64,000 nucleotides of DNA, taken from contig JABMCL010002254.1 of NCBI GenBank assembly GCA_018857735.1, positions 1 through 64,000 of the forward strand. The letters are read 5' to 3'. The DNA is from Alviniconcha marisindica. Its lineage: Eukaryota; Mollusca; Gastropoda; Provannidae. A program made the position numbers and the translations under genes. The notes beneath the pieces were generated by a model. The model made no database searches and had not been told where the DNA came from. It saw only the letters and a program-made list of their open reading frames with translations. Shown here piece after piece: positions 1 through 11,186 of the stretch; position 1 is the first letter of the stretch; each line of letters begins with the position of its first letter.

Positions 1-1560
1 CCAACCCCAACCCCAAGGGGGGGCAGGCCAGGGGCCCCGTTTTGGCAGGGGCTAGGCTAGGCTTTTGGGGCCAGGCTAGGCCAAGGGGGTTTCCCCGGGG
101 AGGGGTTAAGCCTTGGTGGCCAGGGGTTTAAACCTTTCAGGGGGGGCCAAACCCAGGGCCCCAGGCCAGGGGCTTTGGGGGCCCAAACCTGCGGCCAGGG
201 GGTAAGGGGGCCTTGGGGAGGGCCAGGGGTGCCCCGGGTTGGGCCAGGGGTAAGCCTGCAGGGGGCCAGGCCGCCTGCGGGGCCCGGGCCAGGCCTTCCC
301 CAAATGGGGCCCGGGGGCCCGGGCCCCCCTGGGGCCAGGCCAAGCCTGGGGGGGCCAGGGCCGGCCCCTGGGCCCGGGCCAGGGCCAAGCCCCAGGGGCC
401 CGGGCCCAAACCTGGGGGCCCGGGGCCAAACCCCCAGGGCCAGGGCCCCCCACCCGGCCCCCGCCTAAGGGGCCCGGCCAAGCCTTGGGGGGCCAGGGGG
501 GGCCAAGCCCAAGGGGGGCCAGGGGCCCAAACCTGGGCCAGGGTTTAAACCTGGGGAGGCCAGGGGGGGCCCCGCAGGGGTAGGGGGGCTGTTTTCAGGC
601 CAGGGGCTGCCCTTGGGAGGGGCCAAACCCCCCGGGGGGCCCGCAAGGGGGAGGGGGCCTTGTTTGGGCCCGGGAAGAAGGGAGGGCCCAAACCCCGGGA
701 AAGGGGCCCGGGCTAAACCTGCGGGGCCCGGGGCCCAAGCCCAGGGCCAGGGCCAAACCCTGGGGGGCAGGCCAAAAAGGGTTGGGCCGGGCCCGGGCCA
801 AGCCTGGGAGGGGTTGGGGGCCCCGGGCTAAGCCTGCAAAAGGGGCCAAGCCTGCAGGGCCGGAAGGTTTTGGGGCCCGGCTGTTTCCCAAGGGGGAGGG
901 GCCCGGCTGGGGTTCCCCTGGGGCCCGGCTGCTTTCCTTTTTGGGGAGGGGCCCAAACCCCAGGCTAGGGGGTGGGGCCCGCAGGGCCAGGGCCGCCCAG
1001 TGGGGCCCGGGCCGGGGGCCCCTTTGGGGCCCGGGCCGGCCAAACCTGGGGGGAGGGGCCAAGGGGGCCCCGGGGCCCGGCCGTTTTTAGGGCCAGGGGG
1101 CCCGGCGCCTGGGGGGCCAGGCCAAGCCCGCAAGGGGGGAGGCTGCCCTTGGGAGGGGAGGGGCCCGGCCGCCTCGGCCCGGGCCAAACCCAAGGGCCCG
1201 AAAAGGGAGGCCGCCCGGGAGGCAGGGGCTGCCCCGGGCCCCCGGGGCCCGGGCTGGGGTGCAAAGGGGCTGCCACCCCGGATGGCCAGGCCGCCTTTCA
1301 GGGTTTTGGGGAGGGGGGTTCAGGGGGGGCCAGTCAGGGTAAGCTTAGGGCTAGGGGGTGCCCTTTTAGGGCCAAGCCTTTCAGGCCGGGCTAGGGCTGG
1401 CCCAGGGCTAGGGGGTTGGGGTTGCCGGGTTTTGGGTAGGGGGGACCCCTTTTCAAGGGAGGGCTAACCCCCCCAAGGCCTTTCTTTTGCAGGTTTAAAA
1501 CTTGGGTTTGGGGTTTCAGGGGTTTGGCTGTTTGGGTTTGGGGGTTGTTTTCGGGTCGTG
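1..1560. repeat. Extreme GC-rich degenerate repeat at window start
   Basis: The stretch is built almost entirely from G runs, CCAGGG, GGGCCC, CCAAGCC and CCCAAACCT-like words without a fixed period. Towards 1320-1560 it changes into CTTAGGG, CTAGGG, TTTGGG and TCAGGG words, and true GGGTTAG-like words appear near 1745-1765. It therefore looks like a degenerate or mis-called relative of a TTAGGG array. Open frames here are Pro/Gly/Ala/Arg artefacts of composition. No gene is seen. Confidence 0.7.
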
Positions 1561-1744
1561 GGCTTGAACCGTGTTATGCTTTTGGGGTTTCCAAAGCAAA
1601 AGGGGATCCTGGGCATAACTTTATGAGCATAATATCTGATCCATGTAAATTCACATGCGATCTGGCCTTCATCGCCATGCCAAGCGGAGCCCTGGTCAAA
1701 GATTGGGGTCAAATTGAGGAATTTGACAATTTGACAATTTTGGG

Positions 1745-1890
1745 TCAAGGTTAGTTTAGGGTTAGTTTCTTTGGGGGGGGGGGCTTGATTTTGCAGCGGG
1801 ATTGGATACTGAGGGTGCAAGATTAGATGTTTGGTCCTCAACATCTGATCGCGGCTATATCTTTTAAGAGCAGATCATCTAATCCAGCTA
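1745..1890 (+). repeat. Composite telomere-associated repeat, copy 1
   Basis: GGGTTAG-like words are followed by a roughly 110-bp single-copy block that starts GCAGCGGGATTGGATACTG, contains GGGTGCAAGATTAGATG and ends near ATCTAATCC. The same block recurs at 2805-2895 (same orientation) and at 11035-11115 and 12190-12300 (reverse orientation), each time beside telomere-like repeats. Confidence 0.6.
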
Positions 1891-2298
1891 AAAAAAAAAC
1901 AAAAACTAGAAAATGCCATCTGCTACATACCAGACAAACGCCTCTTCTTGGTAAAGCAGGGGGCACAAACTTGAGTTGAAGAAAATCAGGGCTTGCTTAG
2001 CGGGCTGCCGGCTGAAAAGAAAGAAATGAAATGACGACAAGAGCCAGAAATACAAACCTCCCCCCCTCCCCCCTCCCTCCCGCCTGTAAAACTTGTTTTA
2101 AAAAATGATTTTGGGAAAGTGGGAAAACGGGGGGGAAGTGAACTAGCCAAGTGAACAACAACAACAAGAGAAGGGGGCAGGGGAGCTAAACGCGTGAAAA
2201 ACCGGTTTGCAAGATGTCAACAAAAGCTTTCGACGGCGGCCTTTGACGCAGATACGCCGGCCGTGATCAGCCCAAGACGTGAGCGTCTAGATCGGTCT

Positions 2299-2299
2299 C

Positions 2300-2335
<36 letters not shown>

Positions 2336-2347
2336 ATACTACTACTC
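2299..2347. repeat. (TAC)n trinucleotide microsatellite
   Basis: About 14 TAC units with one TAA interruption. Open frames through it are artefacts. Confidence 0.9.
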
Positions 2348-2384
2348 CAGATTGCCATGGATTTGGGGCCGAGTCCTCATCTTG

Positions 2385-2625
2385 TACGACATTGATACTA
2401 ATAAGATTACATAATCCAGGAAACACGATTACATAACAGTTCTCAAACCATTCTTTCCCTTTTTAAAACCCGATATGTTCAAAGAGCATTGCTTTCAACT
2501 TGTGAACTGGGTAGATCAGAGAAAGGGGGGCTGAATGGATTGTCTCCCATGGACTGTCCCCGGGTCTTTGGCACGTTGCCTCAAAGGGTCGCTTACTTAC
2601 TTTACATACAAGGAAATTAATTTTT
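2385..2625 (+). repeat. Duplicated subtelomeric segment, copy A
   Basis: This segment includes AACAGTTCTCAAA, AAAGAGCATTG, ACTGGGTAGAT and GGATTGTCTCCCATGGACTG, then GGGTCGCTTACTTACTTTAC. The same order is found at 12595-13010, where extra DNA including a CA microsatellite sits between the last two blocks. Confidence 0.65.
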
Positions 2626-2699
2626 TTTTGTCGTTGTTGGTTTTGGGTATTAAGGCTGCAGGGGACCCCCCACGCCCCACGCCCCGTCCAGCCCCACCA

Positions 2700-2895
2700 T
2701 ATAGGAAGAGGGTTAGTGTTAAGGATAAGGATTAGGCTAGGATGAGGCTTAGGGCTGGGATTAGGATTAGGGATTAGGGTTAGATTCTCCTGGTATAAAA
2801 TCACTCTGCAGCGGGATTAGATATTGAGGGTGCAAGGTCAGATGTTTTGTCAAACTTCTGATCCGGGCTATAGCTTTAAGAGGAAATCTCTAATC
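2700..2895 (+). repeat. Telomere-like tract plus composite repeat, copy 2
   Basis: Positions 2710-2795 are degenerate GGATTAGG, GGGTTAG and GGCTTAG words on the plus strand. They are followed by GCAGCGGGATTAGATATTGAG and the ~90-bp block shared with copies 1, 3 and 4. Confidence 0.6.
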
Positions 2896-3260
2896 CATAC
2901 TGGCATCCGTGAACCAGGTGATCAAACTTACTGACCCCACGATCAATATACCCGACCGTAAACCTTTCAAAGGCTGTTCCCGCATTCACGAACGATGCAT
3001 GTTACCCTCAATCCTTCAAGAGATTCTCTGTGTGCATGGCCTGTACAGCATACCCCAAAACCTTCAATGAAAGTTGCTGGATCCATGCCATATACAACGT
3101 ACCGTAAACCCTTTGTCGCGAACGCAGTAAGACATTATAGAGAGGTTGTATAAGGTATAATAGGGTGCAGTTGTTATAGTATTACAGAGACGTTTAGAAG
3201 CAGGGTTTGGTCAAGTAAAACGTGAAATGCGTGAAGCACGAGATTTTAGTGCCGGCTTAA

Positions 3261-3861
3261 AGCCCGTTCTTAATTGGGCGAATGTTTGTTCGCGAACCTA
3301 GTTGGAAGTATTCGGCGAACCTAGTTGGGCGAACTTTTCTTCGCGAACCCAGTTGGAAGTATTCGTCGAACTGCGACGAAGCTATATTCGGGGTCGAAAG
3401 CTTCGCTCAACAGTTCTCGGAACATTCGCCCTATTCGACGAACTTTCCTCTGATTGGCTGGAGCAAACTCTCTGGGATGAGAAAAATAAAAATGGATGAT
3501 GTGTCGCTAGGTTCTCACTCGCTTCGGAGGAATTTGTTTATTTGTTGACTTGTGGGGGGCGCAGCCTTGTCTCAGGGACACAGAATGAGATAGTAGTTAG
3601 TTGAATTACCCCGTGAGGGATGATTAAAGTATACTGACTTGACTTGATTTTACTTTAGCCGACATTTTCGATCATGCTATCTGCTGCGCGTCTGCCGCAA
3701 GTTCGGGCCGAAGCTTGCATCTCATTAGAAGCCAGTTGAGAACGAAGTGAAGTTCGTCGTGGTTCGGCGAACTAAAAGTTCAATTAAGAAACGAATCATA
3801 GTTCGTCGAAGTGTCCGAAGTATGTTCGGCGAACAAACATTCGCCCAGTTAAGAACGGGCT
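3261..3861. mobile_element. MITE copy 1 (about 601 bp), PIF/Harbinger-like target site
   Basis: The element starts AGCCCGTTCTTAATTGGGCG and ends with the inverted complement CGCCCAGTTAAGAACGGGCT. The terminal inverted repeats are about 34 bp with one or two mismatches. It is flanked by TAA at 3258-3260 and 3862-3864, a 3-bp target duplication. Subterminal regions are rich in GTTCGGCGAAC and GTTCGTCGAA motifs. No transposase frame is present, so it is non-autonomous. The 3-bp TAA duplication fits PIF/Harbinger; that family call is inference. A second copy lies at 11187-11821. Confidence 0.85.
3545..3655 (+). repeat. Retroposon-tail-like block inside MITE copy 1
   Basis: The MITE interior holds GGCGCAGCCTTGTCTC, then GAATTACCCCGTGAGGGATG with a short stem, then ATTAAAGTATACTGACTTGA. 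This layout (small stem followed by ATTAAAGTA and a short tandem tail) resembles LINE/SINE 3' ends. The same block is in MITE copy 2 at about 11500-11605, so it predates the spread of both copies. Confidence 0.45.
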
Positions 3862-3869
3862 TAACTGAG

Positions 3870-4960
3870 TTGTTTTAATCGGCTGGACATCAAGTTGATC
3901 GCCCGTAGAACGGGACAGTACCCGCTAGCAGCGTACGAAGGAAGACGTAGGCGGACTGTCGGGCTCTTGAGCTGTTAAGCTTGGAAGCTTCGGACATATC
4001 GTCAGAAGGTACTTGTTGTTTAGTGAATATTGTTTAACGGGAAGTAAGTATGGCATAGAGTAAAGACAAAACATGATATTTTAAGTTATGATAGATGTTG
4101 TAAATTTATTTGGTTCAGTTGAATAGAAGTTATTTAATGAGTTATATTTGGAAGAAACATGGCAAGAAGTGTACAAAGATTATAATGTGTAAATTAAGGA
4201 TATAAGGTGGAGAGAATGCGAGAGTAGACGCATGAAGTGGAGAAATGATTATTGGAGAAAAAACTAGTAAGAAATATTGTGTTTATCACAGCTTGTGGAG
4301 CTGGGGTTTCGGCGATCTCTAGTCCGGAAGGGATGGGGCCGACTCCTGTGGAAGACAGAGGACAGCACCAGGAAGGGTGGCTGTATTGACTGAATGGCGC
4401 CAGAAGGGAGCGCGCTGTTTAGCACCCGACGAGACGACCTAGCGAGCGTGTGACGTCATCGGCTCGGTTTTGGGTAACTGTTGGGTTATCACAGTGCCTG
4501 TGTCTGCGTCGTGGGATTTTTCTGTCTTCGTTGTCATATTGTAATCATAGGATCACAATGTTGGTGTCTCTGTAATGTATTTATAACTCCAGAGTTATAA
4601 GAGACACGTAGGCAGTGCGGTACGTCTACTGAACGTATCAGACGACGAGTTGGGTTTGCATGGTGAAGTGGGCTTGAAGTCATTATAATATTTATAACGG
4701 TCTTGCGAGACTGATTTAGTGATAATGCAAACGCCTTAGTGATTGTGGCCATGTTGTGTATTGTAATGTAATCATTGTCAAACTGTTGTAAATATATGGG
4801 TAATTAATTATTAATAATATCTCTCTCTTTTATATATATATTTCTGAGTTGTGTCCTTTGTGTAACGAGTCGTTCTTGTCCTTACAAAAGCACTCTTCAA
4901 TGTCAGTTGGTTCGTTAGCGAACTATAGCACTTACGGTAGGGATTACCAATAACAATTCC
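3870..4960. other. Unassigned unique sequence
   Basis: No gene, RNA or repeat structure recognised. Frames are short. There is a (TA)n tract near 4830-4845. Confidence 0.4.
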
Positions 4961-4964
4961 TACC

Positions 4965-5515
4965 TGCACAACATATACAGGTTACCGTAAACCCCTTAAC
5001 GAGAGTTCCTCTCTACGAGACCTGTACATGTTACCGTAAACCCTTCAATAACATCCGGTAGCCGAGTGGTTCAGGCGACAGACAAATCTGGTCAAATTTG
5101 TGACCCAAATTACCGTGAACACTTCGGTAACTGTTGCTCCGTGCACGCACGACCTTTGCAGGTTACCGTAAACGCTTCAGTAACTGTTGCTCCGTGCACG
5201 ATATATACAGGTTACCGTAAACACTTCAGCAACTGTTGCTCCGTGCACGACCAATACAGGTTACCGTAAACTCTTTGAAAACTGTGGCTCTGTGGACGAC
5301 TTATACCAGTTACTGTAACTTCGTCAATAACTAATGTTCTGTGCACGACCTACAGACGTTACCGTAAACTCTTCAGTACCTGTTGTTCCTGTTGCTGAAG
5401 ACATGACTTATTCAGGTTACCGTAAGCTCTTTAACAACTCTTGCTCTGCGTGCCACCTACACAGGGTACCGTAAACTCTTTACTAACTGTTGCTTTGTGC
5501 ACGGAGCAAAGGTAA
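4965..5515 (+). repeat. Divergent minisatellite, about 57-bp period
   Basis: At least eight diverged units share GGTTACCGTAAAC, then TTCAGTAACTGTTGCTC, then GTGCACGACC. Weaker relatives occur upstream from about 3000 to 3110. A short insert at 5055-5095 begins TAGCCGAGTGGTTCAGGCG, which matches a tRNA-type A box (TRGYNNARNGG). No convincing B box follows, so I do not call a tRNA gene. Confidence 0.6.
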
Positions 5516-5824
5516 ATAAGTAACTTGGTGTTTTACACCCAGTCAACTATTGCCGTTATATCAGAGCGAACGGAGCGAAGGAAGGCCGAAGGAAAGAAAT
5601 TGTTGAACAGTTCAAAAACAAACACATTTTTTTTCTTCTAGCAAACAAAAAACAAATAAGGCCAACAATACAGTACAACTTTATTGTCTCTGTGTAGAGA
5701 AATTTGCTTTCTGGCTCGTCATTTATATAAAAACATTCAATACAGTTAACAATAAAACATCAACAACTCAATGAAACACGGAGCTAAAAACCGCTCAAAT
5801 ACAAGGAAAATACTTAACAATAAC

Positions 5825-5850
5825 AATGTACACACACACACGCACACACA

Positions 5851-5882
<32 letters not shown>

Positions 5883-6284
5883 TGCACGCACGCACCCACC
5901 CACACACACACACACACACATTATTCTTCTGGCTCACCAATATCTTAAAACATTCAATAAATTACAATAAAACAAAATTCCTTAAACAACAAAACACTAA
6001 AATCGAAACACTCAATCGACCACAACATATAAATTATAGGCAGCATTTATGAAGTAACATATTAAATCCAGGCAGTATATAATTCCTCACACACACGCAC
6101 ACACGCACGCACACACACATTATTATTCTGGCTCACCAATAACTGAAAACATTCAATAAATATTATAATAAAACAATAATTCTTTAAGTAAACATCAACA
6201 CACTAAAATCGACCGTAACATATAATATATAGACAGCATTTATGAAGCAACATTAAATCTAGGCAATATATATATATCTATAAA

Positions 6285-6342
<58 letters not shown>

Positions 6343-6460
6343 GAAGGGGAAAAAACGATCGCACACGCACGTACACATGCACACACACACGCACGTCCCC
6401 CCACACCCCCACCCCCACCTCCCCATCCACCCCACACACACACACACGGCACACACTATT
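5825..6460. repeat. CA / CGCA microsatellites in near-duplicate flanks
   Basis: CA and CGCA tracts lie at 5828-5920, 6088-6120, 6288-6341 and 6360-6445. The sequence between them is repeated: CTGGCTCACCAATA, AACATTCAATAAAT and ATCGACC-ACATATA motifs occur at about 5930-6060 and again at about 6128-6260. Confidence 0.75.
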
Positions 6461-6639
6461 ATTATTAGTCAACTCAGAATTAACACGGTATGCTAAATAT
6501 ATCATAGACCTGAAGTATACTGAGTTATTTTGCCAGTGAATTAAAAAAGTAACTTAAACATCCATCAGATCAACACTATCACAGGGTGAGTAAAGTTGAG
6601 CCTTGAAACCCACAGGGCCAACATATTAAGTAGCCCGAG

Positions 6640-7765
6640 AATTTAAAAGAGAAATAGCACTTGGAATAAAAGATTTTTTGTACACATTCTTCCTGGCAGT
6701 CGGCACTTTGTATCGTCGGCCCGACCGGAGTTTCTGAAACTGAGAAAAAAGAGGGGGTGCTTTGCGTCGTCTAAGATCTGTGCAGTTTTCCATTCAACTG
6801 CTGTAAGGTAGAGATCGCTTAGGGAGTCTTGTTTTGCACCAACTATCTTTCCTGCCATCCCAACAATACGTGCCAGTTTTGTCTTCCCCTTACACCCAGG
6901 TTCCCATACCAGACAACAATGTTAAAAGTTAAAACGCTCTCCACTAGACTTTTGTACACAATTTGTAACAGCTCACGACTAACATCAAAAGATCTCAGCT
7001 TTCGCAAGAGGTACAAACGTTGCTGCGATTTTTGATACATAAGATCTGAGTTGTCACTGAAACTTAGCTTATTATCTATCAAAGTACCTAAATACTTAAA
7101 ATTTGACACCACCTCAACTGGTTCATTGTTTACCTTGACAAGAACAAATACATTTTCTTTTTCCTTGCATCTAGCACTAATTCTTTTGTCTTACCAACAT
7201 TTATTTCCAAAAAGCTTTCTTCGCACCATTCATTCAAGAGTGAAACATATGAAAAATATGTTGCCAGGGAGTCTTCGTTTAACAGCAATCCAACAAGTGC
7301 CATGTCATCAGCAAACTTAAAGAGGCAGGTTACAGCAGTTTGCAAGTTCATATGGTTAGTATATATAGAAAACAACATGGGTGAAAGTACACACCCTTGA
7401 GGTGCCCCTGAATTCAGTACGACCTCTTCAGACATCTATCCATTCACACAAACACGCTGCGGTCGATCTCGGAGAAAATCCCTGATCCACAATACAAGGT
7501 TTGAGTTGACATGCAAATCAGTCTTTTTAGTAGCACATATGGTTCAATTGTATTAAACGCACTAGAAAAATCAACAAATAAGATTCTAACATATGACTTA
7601 GCTTTCTCTGAGTGTTGTGTAATCAAATTCAGGAGAGTAAGGGAAGCATCTTCAACACCTCTGGAAGCCTTGTGTGCTACCTGGAATGGATCCAACTAAT
7701 CAACAACATCAAATTCAAGTGTTTAGACACAACCTTTTCAAACAAGACAAGCAACACTAAACTTC
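6640..7765 (-). pseudogene. Non-LTR retrotransposon reverse transcriptase, CR1/Rex-like, broken
   Basis: Read on the minus strand from about 7765 downward, conceptual pieces show an RT order: SRGVEDASLTLLN and ILFVDFSSAFNTIEP (7695-7444), GAPQGCVLSPMLFSIYTN and the catalytic FADD box (7435-7130), and FKYLGTLIDNKLSF (7112-6843). The pieces lie in different frames and a stop separates the first two, so this is a dead 5'-truncated copy. The YLGT/LGI-type motif and the order are standard for LINE ORF2 proteins. Clade assignment is tentative. Confidence 0.8.
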
Positions 7766-7824
7766 AGACCCTTTTTAGACCCTCATTCAAATACTGAACA
7801 GCACAAGAACTCTTTTTGTTGTTG

Positions 7825-7930
7825 TTGTTGTCCGCACCACCACCGACTGGAACCACCTCAGTGACGACCAGGTGAAGGCCCCGACACTTGAGGACTTCAG
7901 ACGATGGATCGCCACCCAAAGCACCATCAT
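7825..7930 (+). pseudogene. Possible LINE ORF2 C-terminal fragment
   Basis: A plus-strand frame reads TTDWNHLSDDQVKAPTLEDF. That resembles the DWN-LP---V-APTL--F ending of several LINE ORF2 proteins. It is too short for a firm call. Confidence 0.35.
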
Positions 7931-8159
7931 AGTCTGTTTCACAGGCGCGCACTCCCCTCTCGTTACATTTATACCTAAAGTTAGGTACGGCGACGTACCA
8001 TAACAAGATCAAGAAAAACATTCTACAATGTTTCTTATTCAATGGTTAGGAGTTTTGGCCAAGATCTTTGCAATGTACACACCTCTTCTGTGTCGCGCAG
8101 TACTAGACTCGACTGACGACGAAGGCTGTGAGGCCGCCGCATCCAGTGACAAACGTAGC

Positions 8160-8237
8160 CGGTGTGTGTTTGTGTGTGTGTGTGTGTGTGTGTTTCTGTG
8201 TTGGTATGTGTATGAGTGCACGTGTATTGACTGACGT

Positions 8238-8304
<67 letters not shown>

Positions 8305-8448
8305 CGTAACCCAATATATCCGAGAGACAGGGTTAAATTTAGCACTAGCCAAACAAATCGATCGCGATTAACAGGCCGATACGACTCCGCCTCCCAGAAA
8401 CCCTCGCCATAGAGACGAGAGCTATGACAAGACTGACTGACAAAACAG

Positions 8449-8500
<52 letters not shown>
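8160..8500. repeat. GT and AG microsatellites
   Basis: GT tracts lie at about 8165-8192 and 8238-8301, and an (AG)n tract at 8457-8499. A shorter AG tract is at 8740-8756. They generate CVCV/HTHT frames that are not genes. Confidence 0.9.
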
Positions 8501-8501
<1 letters not shown>

Positions 8502-9074
8502 CTGATACTTTATTACACAAGGATAAAGATTTAAACACGATTCGGCTTTAAAAAAATATCTGTCCCTGATAATAAATACAGCAACACTCAATGCATCAAA
8601 CAAGAATACAAAAAATTATGCGGGGGGGAAAAAAACGACTTAAAACAAAACGAAAACTAATTTGTGTCCAAAACCTTCAGAACATACGAACAGAGCAATA
8701 ATAAAGCAAAGTAAGACAAATTCAAAACAAATTTTCGGGAGAGAGAGAGAGAGAGAATAACAAAATCATATTAATGAATAAAGGGAAGCGACAGAATAAT
8801 GACTATCTCACTATCTACGTATAAAACAAGATCACATCTAACAAGATTGGAAGCTAAGCGATGGTGCATTATACACACCTAACCAAAATCAAAGCACACC
8901 ACGCCCACCCACAAGCATATATGCAAAATTTAATATTTTTTTAAAAATGACCACGAGGAAAAAGAAAATGAGTAAATACTTCATGAAAATACAAATATTA
9001 AAAAAATCAGTTTTTGTGAAATACAAATATAAAACTTTACAAGAGCAAGGAAGGGAAAACAATAAAATTCTACA

Positions 9075-10440
9075 CATTTTGTGTCAAGTTGTCTGGCGAA
9101 CGAGAAAAAAAAGAAAGAAAAAGAAGTATCAAGGTGGCTTTCCTTTCGATTGTTTTTAATTCCATGGGGTATCTGAGATGATGAGCTAAAGAGCCTGAAA
9201 AGGAGAAACTTGTTTTAAAGATATCAATCCTTGTTCTGGGCAAAAGCTGTTTATTCCCATGAACATGAAGACGTTCAGAAGGAATCATGAGATCTTTCAA
9301 ATACTGCGGGGCTTCGCCGTGAACAACCTTTTGCATTAGAACACATTTGTTGAGCAATAGTTGTTTGTCTAAAGGGAGTAGTTTGAGAGCACAGTACTTT
9401 TGTTTGTAGTCTACATTAGGAATTGGAATCAAGAATTTTATGGCACGTTTGTGGAGAGAATACAGCTGCTTCGTGTGCACACCGGCACATCCAACCCATG
9501 CATATGTGACATAATGTGGGCAAAGAAGAAGGATAATTTTGATTTTGGGCTGACAATTTGGCCCGTTTCAAAAGAAGATTTTTTTTTCTTTCTAGAAACA
9601 GTTCTGCAAATGTTTTAAATATGCGTTTGCCACTTTAGCTGCTCGTCTACAGTTACTCCAAGTCGGCGATGTTTTGAAACTTGCTCTGTTGGCGTGGTCT
9701 CGAAGTTTAAAGGGAGCTGTTTTTTTCTGGTGTTTTTGTCTCGTCGCCATCAACATGCATTTTGTTTTTGTCAGATTCAGTGCTATCCAATTTCTACAAC
9801 ACCATCCAGAGACATCATATAGACTTTGTTATAAATCCCTATGTATATTAACTATGTTGTTATTAGCTGTATTAAGGGTACCATCACCAGCAATTAAATC
9901 ACATTGGAATGACGCATGTGTAAGACACAGGGGCAAGTCATTAATAAAGATGCAAAACAGAAGCGGGCCTAGGATCGACCCTTGAGGCACTCCACTTGTT
10001 ATAGACGTTTCTTGGGAGTATGTGCCATTTACAAGTACGCATTGTAGACGATCCAGTAAGTAAGATCATAAGAAAGCTATACTTGCGATGCTTAAGTTGT
10101 ACGTGGACCAGGTCAAACGCCATGCGAAAATCGAGAAATACAGCACCTGACGTTTGACGATTGTTGAAAGCTGAGAGCCAAGTATCAGTTAAACGGGTAA
10201 CCGCAGTTTGACAAGAATGCCCACATCGGAAGCCAGACTGAAAGGAATAGAAAAACTGTGTGTTTCTAAAAACAACAACTGTCAAATGTTTATGAATGTG
10301 TCTTTCTAGTGGCTTTGTGAAAACAGACAGGATCGAGATAGGGCGGTAGTCGTTCAGATCAGTGGAGATAGTTTTTGTTTTAGGGAGTGGAATTACTTTA
10401 GCTCTTGAATGCGGTTGGAAACACATTCTTTTGTATGCAT
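9075..10440 (-). pseudogene. Non-LTR retrotransposon reverse transcriptase, second family, inactive
   Basis: Minus-strand reading gives NDYRPISILSVFTKPLERHI, then FQSGFRCGHSCQTAVTRL and SGAVFLDFRMAFDLV (10426-9941). Next, in another frame, comes [20 protein letters not shown]. The C-terminal part (SLHKRAIKFLIPIPNVDYKQ onward) is at 9480-9075. The expected catalytic F/YADD box reads IAGDG at about 9881-9895, so the second catalytic aspartate context is lost. Frameshifts join the pieces. The family differs from the copy at 6640-7765. Confidence 0.8.
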
Positions 10441-10689
10441 AAGTTATAAATATATGTAAGTGTCTCAGCTATGTAAGGAAGGGCAATTTTTAGATGTTTG
10501 ACACTAATACCATCACAACCTGTAGATTTCTTATTATCCATCTTTGAGATAGATATTCCTACTTCGAATACAGATATAGGAGGAATTGAAAATGTGGTGT
10601 TTTGAGAGATTCGATCACTGCAAAAGTTTAGTAACCTATCGGGACAATTATACTGAGACCCATCGGTTAAATCGTCTAGTAAGAACTTG

Positions 10690-10756
<67 letters not shown>

Positions 10757-10900
10757 GGCGGGGAAAAGACAGTTTAGAAATAGTTATTGAACAGGAGGGT
10801 CAAGGTTCGGGTTATGTATCTGACAGACAGACAGACAGACAGAGAGACAGACACACACACACACACACACACACAGACAGCAGACAGACACACACACACA
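10690..10900. repeat. (GA)n, (GACA)n and (CA)n microsatellites
   Basis: (GA)n at 10692-10753, then GACA/CA tracts at 10825-10898, directly before a telomere-like array. Confidence 0.9.
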
Positions 10901-11034
10901 CATTAACCCTAACCCGAAACCTAACCCTAACCCCAACGCTAAACCCTAACCCTAACCATAAACCATATCCCCTAACACTAACTCTAACCTTAATACTAGC
11001 CCTAACAATGACCCGGAGTAGATAATTTCTTCAT

Positions 11035-11118
11035 CAAAGTATAGCCGGGATGAGATATGATGACAAAACACCTAATCCGGCACCCTCAATATCTAATCCC
11101 GCAACAGAATCGAGTATC
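11035..11118 (-). repeat. Composite telomere-associated repeat, copy 3
   Basis: Reverse-orientation copy. It contains CACCTAATCCGGCACCCTC and AATATCTAATCCCGCA, and lies between two CCCTAA tracts. Confidence 0.55.
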
Positions 11119-11186
11119 GTCGGGATTACATGACCATGGCCCTAACGCTAACCTAACCCTAACCCTAACAACAACCCTCACCCTAA

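Noticed and set aside
106..1467. Multiple long open frames in both strands of the GC-rich start
   Set aside because: They consist of Pro/Gly/Ala/Arg from a low-complexity repeat; all frames are open because stop codons are rare at this composition.
3258..3864. piggyBac-type TTAA target for the MITE
   Set aside because: TTAA fits only one side of the insertions. TAA with AGCCCG/CGGGCT ends is symmetric in both copies and restores the telomere repeat in copy 2.
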